57,674 bases of DNA from Acholeplasmataceae bacterium (GCA_012841865.1 DUTX01000072.1:1-57674), one strand, 5' to 3'. Shown: positions 33,310 to 41,587, numbered from the stretch's first letter. The notes: generated by a model not told the origin, from the sequence alone. Translations and numbers: made by a program.

Positions 33310-34617
33310 TTACTCCATCACTCTTTCCAGTTCTTTATTGAAATTATTAATTATTCTTTGCGCTGCTTCCCTTCCGGTTGCGGTTCCTCTAAGGAATTTT
33401 TCAATTTGATCTTCATAGATTTTTCTGAAAGTGTCATGTTCATAATAAGGATGAATGTAAAGTTTTTGACCTAAAGATAATTGATTATTGTAATAGTCTT
33501 GAACGATTTCATGTCCCAACCATTCATTGGTTTTAGTAAAGTCGTGGTCTTTTGAATCTTTCAGCATTGCTTGTGTATCCGCATGACTGGAAATCCCGCG
33601 GTCAACACCGAGAATCAAGACCGCTTCCGGATCGGTTGTAATAAACTCTAAGAAAGTTTTTACGGCTGCTTTCTTTAAATCAGATTTTTCAACCCTTTTG
33701 CTGACCGCAAAACCCATCGAAACTTTCTTATACATTCCGAGTTTTTCCCCGAGATTGATTTGGGGGAAACCGGCGGTGATTAGTTCTGAACCGGAAGGAA
33801 GCGTGTTTTCATATTCAGAAATCGCCGTATTCCAAGTTAAGACGCCGCCATAGTTTTGATGCGTTGTCCAATTCGGGTTGGAAAAACCTTCGTTATAGGT
33901 ATCTTCCGAATTTGAAGGAATCAAGACTCCGTTGCTGCGAAGCGTATCGATAAAGTTGAAACCTTCTTCCAGTTCCGCAAGCGTAAAATTCAATTTATTA
34001 TCATTGCTGATCACATTTTTTCCTGTTTTCTGACCTAAATAAGCAAAAATCAGAATTGCAACCTGTTGCGCATCCAAGCGACCGATGGCATATTTTCCGG
34101 GTGTTTTCGAACTGATGGTTTTACCGGCTTCTATCAGATCGCTCCAAGTTTTAGGAATTTCCGTAATCCCGGCATCATCATAAACTTTTTTATTCAAATA
34201 TAGAATATAACCGGTTTCCGATGCGGAAAGGGCAAGAACCTTTCCCTCAACGGTTAGGGGTTTATGTTCTTCCTCTGGATATTTTGAAAAATCAATACCA
34301 AGTTCTTTAATATCCATAAAATAATCTATTCCATACATCTGATAAATCCAGTTATAGTTCACCTGGAAGATATCGGCTTCGGTTCCTCTATGTAATTGGT
34401 TATTTAAAGAAGCTTGATAGCCACTCCAAGCGGTACCGTCGCCCAATATTTTATATTCGGGATATTTCTCATTGAAAAGTTCAATCACGCGATAAGTAGC
34501 GATATTACGATCAGAAGTTCCCCACCAGGAAAACTTGATCACATAATCATCTTTTTTACAGGAAGTGAGTGAAAATGCTGTAAAGAGCAATGTCAGTATT
34601 AAGAAAAACTTCTTCAT
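33310..34617 (-). CDS. Extracellular solute-binding lipoprotein of the sugar ABC importer (TogB/UgpB-like)
   Basis: Substrate-capture protein of the transporter. The 435-residue product has a lipobox (LTSC) and the family-1 solute-binding layout with FSWWGTSDRNIATYRVIELFNEKYP at the N-terminus (shown in part), NNQLHRGTEADIFQVN and KTPGKYAIGRL in the middle. It sits between the PL1 lyase and the permeases, so oligogalacturonides are the likely ligand. GAGGAG lies 9 bases upstream; the lyase stop is 4 bases before. Confidence 0.92.
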   Translation of the reverse strand: MKKFFLILTLLFTAFSLTSCKKDDYVIKFSWWGTSDRNIATYRVIELFNEKYPEYKILGDGTAWSGYQASLNNQLHRGTEADIFQVNYNWIYQMYGIDYFMDIKELGIDFSKYPEEEHKPLTVEGKVLALSASETGYILYLNKKVYDDAGITEIPKTWSDLIEAGKTISSKTPGKYAIGRLDAQQVAILIFAYLGQKTGKNVISNDNKLNFTLAELEEGFNFIDTLRSNGVLIPSNSEDTYNEGFSNPNWTTHQNYGGVLTWNTAISEYENTLPSGSELITAGFPQINLGEKLGMYKKVSMGFAVSKRVEKSDLKKAAVKTFLEFITTDPEAVLILGVDRGISSHADTQAMLKDSKDHDFTKTNEWLGHEIVQDYYNNQLSLGQKLYIHPYYEHDTFRKIYEDQIEKFLRGTATGREAAQRIINNFNKELERVME

Positions 34618-34621
34618 TTTT

Positions 34622-36034
34622 TCATTCTCCTCTTAAATGTAATTTATTATCAATTTTTAACCAGTTAAATTCTTTAAGCGTTAAAGCCCCCGTGGGGTGC
34701 TTTTCAAAAAACTCAGGTAAAAAGGCAATATCTAGCAAAGTATTATAATAATATGGTAACTTTTCATAATTTCTAAAAGCAAAGGGAATTAAGGGATGGT
34801 TATTGGTCGGTTCCCAAACTAGGAATTTCCCTTCGCTGGAACCAAAATATTCCCTTTCACCTTTTCGGTAGGCACTATTTAAAATCCTAAACTTTCCGGT
34901 ATATTTCGAATCAACATTACTTTCTTGATGGGTTTTTATAGGGGTTGAGACATTTATGAAGAGACTATTTTCCATAAAAACAGCTCCGTCTTCCGTGGTC
35001 ACAATCCCTTGATTGACAAGAGTTTCACCTTTCGGATTAATCTTTAAGCCCAAGTCGGTAATGCCGCTGTTATCAAGAATGACTTGGTATAAATGGGCAT
35101 CGCCTTTTCTGATTCGAGGAAAGCGATCCTGAAGGTTATAAACCTCCAAGTGATGAAAAGTAAAAGTGATACTTTCAAACCCACTGCCATCAGTCGTGTT
35201 ACCAAGGTTAAATCCCTTCTTCTGGTAACTTGCTAACCGAATAAGTTCTTCTTTGGTAATACCTTTTGCCCGCAAACTCTGATAATAAGGATGTAAATCC
35301 TGATTTTCTTCTAAAGCATTAATTTGCGTCTTAATAAACTCGTTAGGATTGAAATCGAGTTTGGAAAAAGAAAGCGTCAGATTGGAACAACCGTCTTTTA
35401 CATCAATAATCCCATCATAAGCCTGCTTAAAAGTTAAATGGTCAAACCAAATTCCTGCAGATTTTTCGATTACAAAATAATCCCAGTCATTTCTTTTATA
35501 CTTACCTTGGCCAGCATCATCCCATTCCCAGAGCTCGGAAAACTTTAAATTTCTAAAAACAATGTCTTTCGAACCGTCAATTTCAAAACTAGCATGTTTA
35601 ATTGAATTTCCGGTTTTTGAATAAATCATCAGGTTTTCACGTTTGCGAATTCTGATTCTTCCGACACCGGTTTCGATTAAAACCGGATGAAGAAGTGGTT
35701 TGTTACTGTGAGCACGGTAAACATTCCGGTAGTCGTTTAAATTTTTACCGATAACCTTTAGTTTTGCTTCTACTTCTTTGGAGCCGAGATTTAAATCAGC
35801 AGTTATCTCTATAACTTGATTTTCTTGATTCAGTAAAGCATCCAAGAATTCAATTTCAGTAGCTACTTTAACTGAAGCTTCATTTTCGCTTCGTTCGCTT
35901 ACGGTAAGCGAGGCGAAACCGAAAGGATTATAATACCAAGTCGGAAAGGATTCTGTATTGGTTTCAGATTCGCCCCCGCAAGCGGAAAGTAGGAAGGAAG
36001 TTAAAACAAGCAAAATAAACAAAAATTTTTTCAT
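34622..36034 (-). CDS. Pectate lyase, PL1-type, lipoprotein
   Basis: Cleaves polygalacturonate by beta-elimination outside the membrane. The 470-residue product (from ATG 36034) has a lipoprotein signal (lipobox LSAC) and a right-handed beta-helix. Two PL1 hallmarks are visible: AGIWFDHLTFKQAYDGIIDVK (split at about residues 190-210; the Ca-binding and core Asp region, compare V-W-I-D-H in the family) and DRFPRIRKGDAHLYQ (about 315-330), where R-x-P-R-x-R is the catalytic Arg segment. A long stretch (about 215-290) is an insertion. First gene of the operon; no ribosome site at either ATG (36055 or 36034). The later start fits the signal peptide. Confidence 0.85.
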   Translation of the reverse strand: MKKFLFILLVLTSFLLSACGGESETNTESFPTWYYNPFGFASLTVSERSENEASVKVATEIEFLDALLNQENQVIEITADLNLGSKEVEAKLKVIGKNLNDYRNVYRAHSNKPLLHPVLIETGVGRIRIRKRENLMIYSKTGNSIKHASFEIDGSKDIVFRNLKFSELWEWDDAGQGKYKRNDWDYFVIEKSAGIWFDHLTFKQAYDGIIDVKDGCSNLTLSFSKLDFNPNEFIKTQINALEENQDLHPYYQSLRAKGITKEELIRLASYQKKGFNLGNTTDGSGFESITFTFHHLEVYNLQDRFPRIRKGDAHLYQVILDNSGITDLGLKINPKGETLVNQGIVTTEDGAVFMENSLFINVSTPIKTHQESNVDSKYTGKFRILNSAYRKGEREYFGSSEGKFLVWEPTNNHPLIPFAFRNYEKLPYYYNTLLDIAFLPEFFEKHPTGALTLKEFNWLKIDNKLHLRGE

Positions 36035-36064
36035 CAGATCAGGAATCGCTTTCATATTTATTAG

Positions 36065-36091
36065 TTGTTTGTATTTACGAACATTGTTTGT
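36065..36091 (-). promoter_or_regulatory. Possible operator upstream of the pectin operon: direct repeat ACAAACAA
   Basis: ACAAACAA occurs twice on the minus strand with 19 bases between starts, between the predicted -10 and the lyase start codon, and AACAATGTT is a short perfect palindrome within it. Direct repeats about two turns apart are typical of AraC-family operators, and an AraC-type gene lies 2 kb upstream. Assignment is inference. Confidence 0.4.
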
Positions 36092-36103
36092 TATCTTACT
36101 TAT

Positions 36104-36132
36104 ATTTTACCATAGGCATATTTAAAAGTCTA
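36104..36132 (-). promoter_or_regulatory. Promoter of the pectin operon
   Basis: TAGACT, exactly 17 bases and TAAAAT on the minus strand. The transcript would run through the ACAAACAA repeats at 36065-36091 before the PL1 gene, allowing repression from the downstream side. Confidence 0.55.
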
Positions 36133-36248
36133 GATATATTTTAAATTATCTCCGAATATGTTTTTAATAATAAAAGCAGGAAATAATAGCTGATTGAAGA
36201 AAGTGTTAGTTGCTTGTGTTTTAACTAGAATTTTTTTAAAAAATGTTG

Positions 36249-36254
36249 TATAAT
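36249..36254 (+). promoter_or_regulatory. -10 element of the YczE-type gene
   Basis: TATAAT lies 36 bases before the ATG, with a GAGGTG ribosome site; the -35 is poor (no clear TTGACA at 16-18 bases). Confidence 0.4.
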
Positions 36255-36289
36255 AATAAATTGCGTGTTAGAACTTTGAGGTGTAAAAA

Positions 36290-36922
36290 ATGCAGAAATC
36301 AATTCTAAAATTTTCATTTTATATTACAGGCGCGGTTCTTCTTGCCTTGGGGGTACAGTTTGCAATCTTATCTAGGCTTGGAGCCGGCGCCTATGATGCT
36401 TTGAATTATAATCTTTCGGTTTTTCTAACAAAATATTTAAAAACCAATATTTCCTTAGGAACCGCAATGTTTATGACAATGGTGCTTTTATTTACCATCG
36501 CAATGATTTTAAAACCGCGCCTGGAATACTTACTCGGTTTTCTTTTGGCGGCTTTTATCGGTTTAATGATTGATTTGTTTTCAAAAATCATCCCCCCCGT
36601 TAATAGTTTTCCTATACAAGTTCTCTATTATATTCTGGGAATACTGGCTATCGCTTTCGGGGTAGCTTTAATCATTCGTTCAAAAATGCCGATGACGCCG
36701 ATGGATAATCTAATGATGATTGTTGTACAAAAAACAAAGAAACCTGTTGCTTTAATTAAAACCTTGTTAGAAGCGCTTTATGCTCTGATAGCGATAATTC
36801 TTGGTTATCTTTCCGGTATTGCCTTTGGTGCCGTTTCCCTCGGGACAATTGTCATGACACTATTAATGGGTCCTACAATTAATCTCTTTTTAAAAGTTGT
36901 AAAACCGATTAAAAAAGCCTAA
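36290..36922 (+). CDS. YczE/YitT-family integral membrane protein
   Basis: Function of this family is unknown; some members are near transport or surfactin genes. The 210-residue product has five to six hydrophobic segments and the family features GAGAYDALNYNLS (about 33-45) and PMTPMDNLMM (about 135-144). A GAGGTG site is present. It is transcribed divergently from the pectin operon and followed by a terminator (36918-36950). Confidence 0.82.
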   Translation: MQKSILKFSFYITGAVLLALGVQFAILSRLGAGAYDALNYNLSVFLTKYLKTNISLGTAMFMTMVLLFTIAMILKPRLEYLLGFLLAAFIGLMIDLFSKIIPPVNSFPIQVLYYILGILAIAFGVALIIRSKMPMTPMDNLMMIVVQKTKKPVALIKTLLEALYALIAIILGYLSGIAFGAVSLGTIVMTLLMGPTINLFLKVVKPIKKA

Positions 36923-36950
36923 GTCGAAAAAGGACTTAGACTTTTTATTT
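36918..36950 (+). terminator. Terminator of the YczE-type gene
   Basis: CTAAGTC, a 7-base loop and GACTTAG, then ACTTTTTATTT, overlapping the last codons of the gene and facing the end of the small minus-strand gene at 36945. Confidence 0.75.
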
Positions 36951-37127
36951 AAACTGGTTTTCAGTAAGATAGATGTCTTTGCGATTAGGATTGGGGTTTA
37001 AGCGAAAATCTTCGGCATCGTCGCCGTCGGGATAGATTAGTCCGACTTCCAAATCAAAAAAATCTTTGCTTTCCCGGAAGCGATAGGGGCGCTTGCGATA
37101 TTTAAATTTTTTCTTGGTTTTTTTCAT
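36945..37127 (-). CDS. Small charged protein of unknown function
   Basis: Sixty residues from an ATG at 37127 with a perfect CGGAGGATTTCG site. The first third is strongly basic (KKTKKKFKYRKRPYRFR), the rest acidic with Asp/Glu and Pro-Asn repeats (LNPNPNRKD). No membrane segment. I recognise no family. It lies between the TetR gene and the YczE gene and has no visible promoter of its own, so it may follow the regulator's transcript. Confidence 0.6.
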   Translation of the reverse strand: MKKTKKKFKYRKRPYRFRESKDFFDLEVGLIYPDGDDAEDFRLNPNPNRKDIYLTENQFK

Positions 37128-37195
37128 CGAAATCCTCCGTTCAATATATATTATTAGCAATCCCGATTTTTTTATCAAGCTTTTTCAAGATATTA

Positions 37196-37792
37196 TTAAC
37201 GGATGATTCGAAGCAATTCTTTTATATATTTTTGGAAGAATTCAGGGTCAAAAAACGAGGAAAAGAAACGGCTGTTATCATTTATATCCGCAACCTGTAA
37301 AAAAAGCGGAATGCTGAAGCAGGAAAAGAGCAACATATATCTCGCTTTTACAATCAATTCATCATCGCTCTTACTGCTCTTTTTTATTTCCTCAAAAATT
37401 CTTTTTGTAAAGGGATTTTCGGTAAAAAAAGCTTCCAATAAAAGATTTGAAGAATTGGATAGATTATCGGTATGGATAAACATATGTTTTACAACCCCGA
37501 TATTTTCCAAAGTGAAGCGTAAAAGTACATTAATCATTTTTTCTAAATTATCTTCAATACCGTCTTCGTCAAGTTCCTTTAATATCTCACAAACTCTTTC
37601 CTTTAATTCATCAATTATATCCTTGACAGCAATCGCAATCAAATTATCTTTACTGCCGAAATAATAATTCACGGCCGCAATATTGACATAACATTCTTCC
37701 GCAATATCCTTAATTGTCAGGTTCGGATTCTTCCGGATTAATTCCTTTGTTTTATCAATTATCAATTCTTTAACTTCTGTATTTTTCTTCAT
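37196..37792 (-). CDS. TetR/AcrR-family transcriptional regulator
   Basis: Ligand-responsive DNA-binding repressor; target unknown. The N-terminal helix-turn-helix is clear: LTIKDIAEECYVNIAAVNYYFGSKDNL (about 24-50; the A-x-x-x-Y-x-x-F-x-S-K-D-N end is diagnostic). The 199-residue length is normal, and the C-terminal two-thirds are the ligand-binding helices. I chose the ATG at 37792, which has a GGGGGA ribosome site; the frame extends to 37834. A promoter lies at 37812-37839. The small gene at 36945 is the closest candidate co-transcript. Confidence 0.88.
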   Translation of the reverse strand: MKKNTEVKELIIDKTKELIRKNPNLTIKDIAEECYVNIAAVNYYFGSKDNLIAIAVKDIIDELKERVCEILKELDEDGIEDNLEKMINVLLRFTLENIGVVKHMFIHTDNLSNSSNLLLEAFFTENPFTKRIFEEIKKSSKSDDELIVKARYMLLFSCFSIPLFLQVADINDNSRFFSSFFDPEFFQKYIKELLRIIR

Positions 37793-37811
37793 CTCGTCCC
37801 CCATATATACA

Positions 37812-37839
37812 ATTATAATAAAAATAATCCTCAAGTAAA
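37812..37839 (-). promoter_or_regulatory. Promoter of the TetR gene
   Basis: TTTACT, a 16-base spacer and TATAAT on the minus strand, about 20 bases before the start codon. Confidence 0.5.
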
Positions 37840-37945
37840 TTGTACCATAATTTAAACCAATTTTAAAAGTAATTTTAAAACCTGTATTCTTGCTTGATTT
37901 TTACACTTCATAATACAATTTTCCATATCTGTTTTCTAAAGAAAT

Positions 37946-37970
37946 AACCCCCTTCTTAAAACAGGGGGTT
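37946..37970 (-). terminator. Terminator at the end of the ATPase remnant
   Basis: AACCCCC, an 11-base loop and GGGGGTT followed by ATTTC on the minus strand. The stem is strong but the T run is weak. Confidence 0.5.
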
Positions 37971-38379
37971 AAATAATTCTCTGACTTGTATTTGGATCAA
38001 AAAATAATACTTTTTCTTTTTTTATTTTTATTTTAACTTTATCATTGGGTCTGATTTCTGAAAATCCTCTTATTAAACCAGAGCATTGAGCTTTATTGAC
38101 ATTGAAGAAAACTAAAGTTTCGGAACCGAGAGCTTCGACATGGGTCACGGTAAATCCTTCTTTATCAGAAGTTTTTTCGATTTCAATGTCATCCGGACGT
38201 ATTCCAATAATGGCATTTTTGTTTTCAGAGCAGTTCAGCGATTTTGGAACTGTAACAGGATAAGGTTCTTCATTCAAAATAATAGCCTCCTCCTTTATGT
38301 CCAGCGAAATCCTTGCGGATTTAAGGCCAAATGCTGAAATTCTTTTTGATTTAACCAGAAGTTCATGTGACCGAAACAA
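37969..38379 (-). pseudogene. Truncated sugar ABC ATPase (MsmX/UgpC/TogA-like), only the C-terminal TOBE part
   Basis: The open frame covers about 136 codons that match the regulatory C-terminus of MalK/MsmX-type ATPases: AIIGIRPDDIEIE and ALGSETLVFFNVN, then KVKIKIKKEKVLFFDPN at the end. Walker A, signature and Walker B regions (about 230 residues) are missing. At the upstream edge another frame reads GHMNFWLNQ, matching the G-S-P-x-M-N-F joint of the intact family, so a frameshift also lies near 38355. It abuts the AraC-type gene head to head, with both 5' ends missing, which suggests a deletion. The pectin transporter above must therefore use an ATPase encoded elsewhere. Confidence 0.75.
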
Positions 38380-39141
38380 TTCATATTAGGTGTCAGGGAA
38401 CCAAATTATTTAAATGTTTTCAATAATGAAAACACCGTCGTTAAGGAAGATTTTTACGGAGCTATTCATGTCATTAGCGGCGAAGGCACAATCAAAACAA
38501 AAAACCAAGATTTCTTATTACAAAGCGATGATCTGCTCTTTGTTAAGTATTCTGATGTAATCTCGCTTTCCACTAAAAACTGTGAATGGGAATATTATTT
38601 TCTTTGGTTTTATTTAGTGAATTTAGACCTTCCGTTTTACCAAATCTTTAATATCAAGCAAAGTAAAAAGGACGATGATGTTATTTATAGTATTATTCGG
38701 CTTTTAAGTTTCGATAATTATTATACAATTGGTCAGGCCAATGCCTTATGTCAGGTAATCCTTTTCCGTTGGCTTGAGAGTTCAAACTCAACTTTAAACT
38801 TCTCAGAAATTCAATATAAAACCATCAAAGAGGCAGTATATTATATCAACCAAAATCTAGATCAAAGGATTAAAGTAAGCGACTTAGCTTCTAAATTTAA
38901 TTTCAGCGAAAAACATTTCCGAAATCTTTTCATAAAAGCAACAGGTATGTCTCCGAAACAATATATCTTAAATTCAAAGTTGGACCGTGCCACTTATCTG
39001 CTTATGCACAGCGCTAAATCAATTGCTGAGATTGCGGAAGAACTCTGTTTTTCCGGAAGCGATCATTTGATAACTTCTTTCAAAAAGAAGTTTAAGTTAA
39101 CCCCTTTAGAATATAAAAATACTCATAAATCTACCAGTTAA
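38371..39141 (+). CDS. AraC-family transcriptional regulator, start missing or altered
   Basis: The frame is open from 38371 to the stop at 39141 (256 residues). It shows a cupin-like N-terminal sensor (from ILGVREPNYLNVFNN through HVISGEGTI) and a C-terminal double helix-turn-helix with RIKVSDLASKFNFSEKHFRNLF and SIAEIAEELCFSGSDHLI, ending in the P-L-E-Y close. No ATG, GTG or TTG lies ahead of the sensor: the first GTG in frame is at 38617, well inside it, and an ATG at 38365 is followed at once by TGA. I therefore think the 5' end was lost or mutated at the same junction that truncated the ATPase gene. It probably controlled the sugar locus. Confidence 0.8.
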   Translation, partial: PKQFILGVREPNYLNVFNNENTVVKEDFYGAIHVISGEGTIKTKNQDFLLQSDDLLFVKYSDVISLSTKNCEWEYYFLWFYLVNLDLPFYQIFNIKQSKKDDDVIYSIIRLLSFDNYYTIGQANALCQVILFRWLESSNSTLNFSEIQYKTIKEAVYYINQNLDQRIKVSDLASKFNFSEKHFRNLFIKATGMSPKQYILNSKLDRATYLLMHSAKSIAEIAEELCFSGSDHLITSFKKKFKLTPLEYKNTHKSTS

Positions 39142-39160
39142 ATCTTTTCAAAAACTATAA

Positions 39161-39190
39161 AAAGCGGTCTAGTAATTAGGCCGCTTTTTT
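39161..39190. terminator. Bidirectional terminator between the AraC gene and DUF4256 gene
   Basis: AAAGCGG, a 13-base loop and CCGCTTTTTT serve the plus-strand gene, and the complement has a shorter T run for the minus-strand gene. Confidence 0.7.
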
Positions 39191-39197
39191 ACCTATT

Positions 39198-39752
39198 TCA
39201 AACTAATAACTTAGAACGGAAACCTCGTGAACTATAGTAAGATTCCGCACCGTTATGATAAAGAAATACTTTTCCGTACCGATAATCACAAAAGAGAGCG
39301 CCGCCAAGTTTTCTAATCTCAGCAGTTGTTTTTACCCAACTCGATGTTTTTGTATCGAAGCGTCCCAATTCCTGCAGTTTTCGATATTCCGCTTCCGAAA
39401 GGATTTCAACCCCCATCTCCTGAGCCATCCCGAGAGCGCTGTTTTCGGGCTTGAATTTCTTTCTTGAAGCGAGAGCTTCGGGATCATAACAAATATTTCT
39501 TCGTCCCAGGGGACTTTCTGGAGAACAATCATAAAAAATGAATTGAGTTGTTTTAGGCTCATAACCGACTACATCGGGTTCACCACCGGTTCTTTCCATT
39601 TCATAGAGCGAATAAAGTTTATCAGGGTTTGCAATTAGTTTTGCTTCAACTTTATCCCAGCTTAGCCTTGGATGGCGCTCCCTATTATTTTCAAATCTAA
39701 GTTTTAGTATTTGCAGCAATTCTGCTTTAGCTTCTATAGACAGTTCAAACAA
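39198..39752 (-). CDS. DUF4256-family protein
   Basis: Function unknown. The 184-residue product has the full DUF4256 layout: ENNRERHPRLSWDKVEAKL near the start, EMERTGGEPDVVG (about 51-63), DCSPESPLGRRNICYD (about 75-90) and a close with YHNGAESYYSSRGFR. Members are soluble and widespread in Firmicutes and some Gram-negatives as single genes. It stands alone here. Confidence 0.85.
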   Translation of the reverse strand: MFELSIEAKAELLQILKLRFENNRERHPRLSWDKVEAKLIANPDKLYSLYEMERTGGEPDVVGYEPKTTQFIFYDCSPESPLGRRNICYDPEALASRKKFKPENSALGMAQEMGVEILSEAEYRKLQELGRFDTKTSSWVKTTAEIRKLGGALFCDYRYGKVFLYHNGAESYYSSRGFRSKLLV

Positions 39753-39844
39753 AATATCCCTCTTTCGTAAATAACTTATTTTTATTAATTATACTATAAA
39801 ATAAGGTCTTTGTCTGAAAAAACAAGTTGAATCCTTAAACAAAT

Positions 39845-40684
39845 TTAATTATTCACTTTTTCCAAAAATTCAGACCAAGCAAAATATATTTCGCTTAGAT
39901 AATCATCAAGATAGGTTAAAGCTTTTGTTTTTAAAGCCTCCGGAATACCGTAATAAGCTTCAGCAATCGCCCCGGTGATAGCTGTGAGGGTATCGCTATC
40001 CCCACCGAGAGAAATTGCATTTCGAAGAGCATCCTCAAATGAGACAGATTCTAAAAAAGCTTGGATTGCTTGAGGAACAGTTTCTTGACAGGTTTCATTG
40101 AAGCGATAAGTGGGGCGGATTTCATCAATGGTAAAGTTAAGTGAATAGTAGTCTTGATTAATCCGTTCTTTAATCTCTGCAATTGTGTTATTGTTTCTAG
40201 CCATTAAGATTGCGACTACAGTAGCTTCCGCACCTTTTATTCCCTCCTCATGATTATGAGTTATAGAGGTAACTGTTCTTGATAAATTACGCGCTTCGCT
40301 TTCTGTTCTCGCAATAAAACCGACAGGACTGATGCGCATGGCGGCGCCGTTTCCGTAACTATTATAGGCCCGGGGATTATTGGAAAAAATCCAATAATAA
40401 AACATCCCTCCGAAACCGCAGGCGGGGTATTGACGTCCAATTTTTTGCATATATTTTATTGACATCTTTTCTAGCAATTTGTAATAATCTTGATTAAGTT
40501 CTTTACCTTCTATCAAAGAAGGCTTTATTTTTTCTGTTTCCATTATCGCTTTCGCAACCGCCAAAGACATAATACTGTCGTCAGTTACAAAACAAGTTTC
40601 AGTAAAAAGTTCAAAATCCTTGTTTTTGTGATTTCGAAATTCAAAACGGGAACCGACGGTATCGCCGATAATCGCACCAATCAT
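39845..40684 (-). CDS. ADP-ribosylglycohydrolase-family protein (DraG/MacroD-unrelated ARH fold)
   Basis: Likely removes ADP-ribose from proteins, nucleic acids or a small molecule. Metal-binding motifs of the ARH family are seen: GDTVGSRFE (about 7-15), TDDSIMSL (about 34-41), GNGAAMRISPVG (about 111-122) and GGDSDTLTAITGAIAEAYYG (about 232-251). The 279-residue length is normal. An AGGAGGTTATT site precedes the ATG. Upstream is a broken Imm5-like gene, so an immunity role (as for Tri1) is one possibility, but no toxin is nearby. Confidence 0.88.
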   Translation of the reverse strand: MIGAIIGDTVGSRFEFRNHKNKDFELFTETCFVTDDSIMSLAVAKAIMETEKIKPSLIEGKELNQDYYKLLEKMSIKYMQKIGRQYPACGFGGMFYYWIFSNNPRAYNSYGNGAAMRISPVGFIARTESEARNLSRTVTSITHNHEEGIKGAEATVVAILMARNNNTIAEIKERINQDYYSLNFTIDEIRPTYRFNETCQETVPQAIQAFLESVSFEDALRNAISLGGDSDTLTAITGAIAEAYYGIPEALKTKALTYLDDYLSEIYFAWSEFLEKVNN

Positions 40685-40710
40685 AATAACCTCCTAATTA
40701 ATAATATTTA

Positions 40711-41237
40711 TCAGCACTTCCAAACAATATTTGCGGGGTTCTTTTCATTTTCCACACAAATTGCCAGAAGTTCCGTTTCCATTTTCTTGCATTCAGCAGC
40801 CGCACGCATTTCAAGTTCACTCCATTTAGCGTCGCATCCAAGTTCACCATAAGCAATCGCTAAAGCGCCGTATAGGGGGAGTCCGAGCGAGTGGCGAGCC
40901 GAATGAATTGTGGAGGCAGCTTGACCGATTGCTCTTGCTACGGATGTGCAACGGCATTACCAACACATTCCCGAGCAGCAGCATGACATTCAAGAATTTT
41001 TGGTTTTACTTGCGTAAAGTTTACTTTTCCTTGAAGCCAATCAAAAGCAGCAGCAATCGCCTTTTGGGGACGTAAGTCTTCGGGGTAATATTGATCCCAA
41101 AGCGGTAATAAATGTTTTTCTGAATAATCTAAAACCCATTTTAGTAGAGTCGTTTTGCTTTGACTTTCAATTATTTTTAGAAGGCTCTGAATATAAGGCG
41201 CATTCCGGGCGCTTAACATTTTTCTGTATTTAGCCAT
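40711..41237 (-). pseudogene. Imm5-like putative immunity protein, frameshifted
   Basis: The intact frame starts MAKYRKML at 41237 and stays open to AVAHP, then TAG at 40938. One base change restores VARAIGQAASTIHSARHSLG, then LYGALAIAYGELG and an end NPANIVWKC-TGA at 40711. The combined roughly 175-residue sequence, with AAAFDWLQGK, CHAAAREC and the A-R-A-I-G-Q-A-A-S-T-I-H motif, fits the Imm5-like family of putative immunity proteins. The start lies 5 bases after the DUF1905 stop. A single-base lesion means sequencing error must be excluded. Confidence 0.75.
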
Positions 41238-41242
41238 TTAAA

Positions 41243-41515
41243 TTATTTTTTCCGTTCCCATAATTTTACTTCTATGCTATCTCCGGGTTGTTTCCCGATT
41301 TTAGCGCGGATGTCTTTTCTGATTCCAATAATATGACAGGGTGTTCCCATTCTGACAACTTGTCCGTCATAGGGATGTCCGTCAAAAGTCGCATGAACTA
41401 ACACACGCGATTTGCCGAACTCTTTCTTAACATCAAATGGTATTTCTACATAAGCTCCGTCAAGATCGGGGACTTTTTTGATTATCGCTTCAAATTCATA
41501 AATTTTAGTATTCAT
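41243..41515 (-). CDS. DUF1905-family protein
   Basis: Function unknown. The 90-residue product (ATG at 41515 with AAGGA seven bases upstream) has the family pattern: [19 protein letters not shown] and [18 protein letters not shown], then [21 protein letters not shown]. It has its own promoter (41559-41587) and leads a three-gene unit with the Imm5-like and ADP-ribosylglycohydrolase genes. The longer frame to 41716 enters feoB and has no support. Confidence 0.85.
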   Translation of the reverse strand: MNTKIYEFEAIIKKVPDLDGAYVEIPFDVKKEFGKSRVLVHATFDGHPYDGQVVRMGTPCHIIGIRKDIRAKIGKQPGDSIEVKLWERKK

Positions 41516-41558
41516 AAGTGATTCCTTTATAAAATTTAATGATGAGTGTTCTCTTATT

Positions 41559-41587
41559 ATTATAAATCTAAAAAGAAATAAAGTAAA
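41559..41587 (-). promoter_or_regulatory. Promoter of the DUF1905 gene
   Basis: TTTACT, exactly 17 bases and TATAAT on the minus strand, just downstream of feoB. Confidence 0.6.

Noticed and set aside
38365-39141. AraC gene starting at ATG 38365 if TGA coded for Trp (Mycoplasma code)
   Set aside because: TGA is a real stop in this window (ribF/mtnN and spoVID-like/ysxE-like ATGA overlaps), and Trp is always TGG, so the second codon TGA ends that frame.
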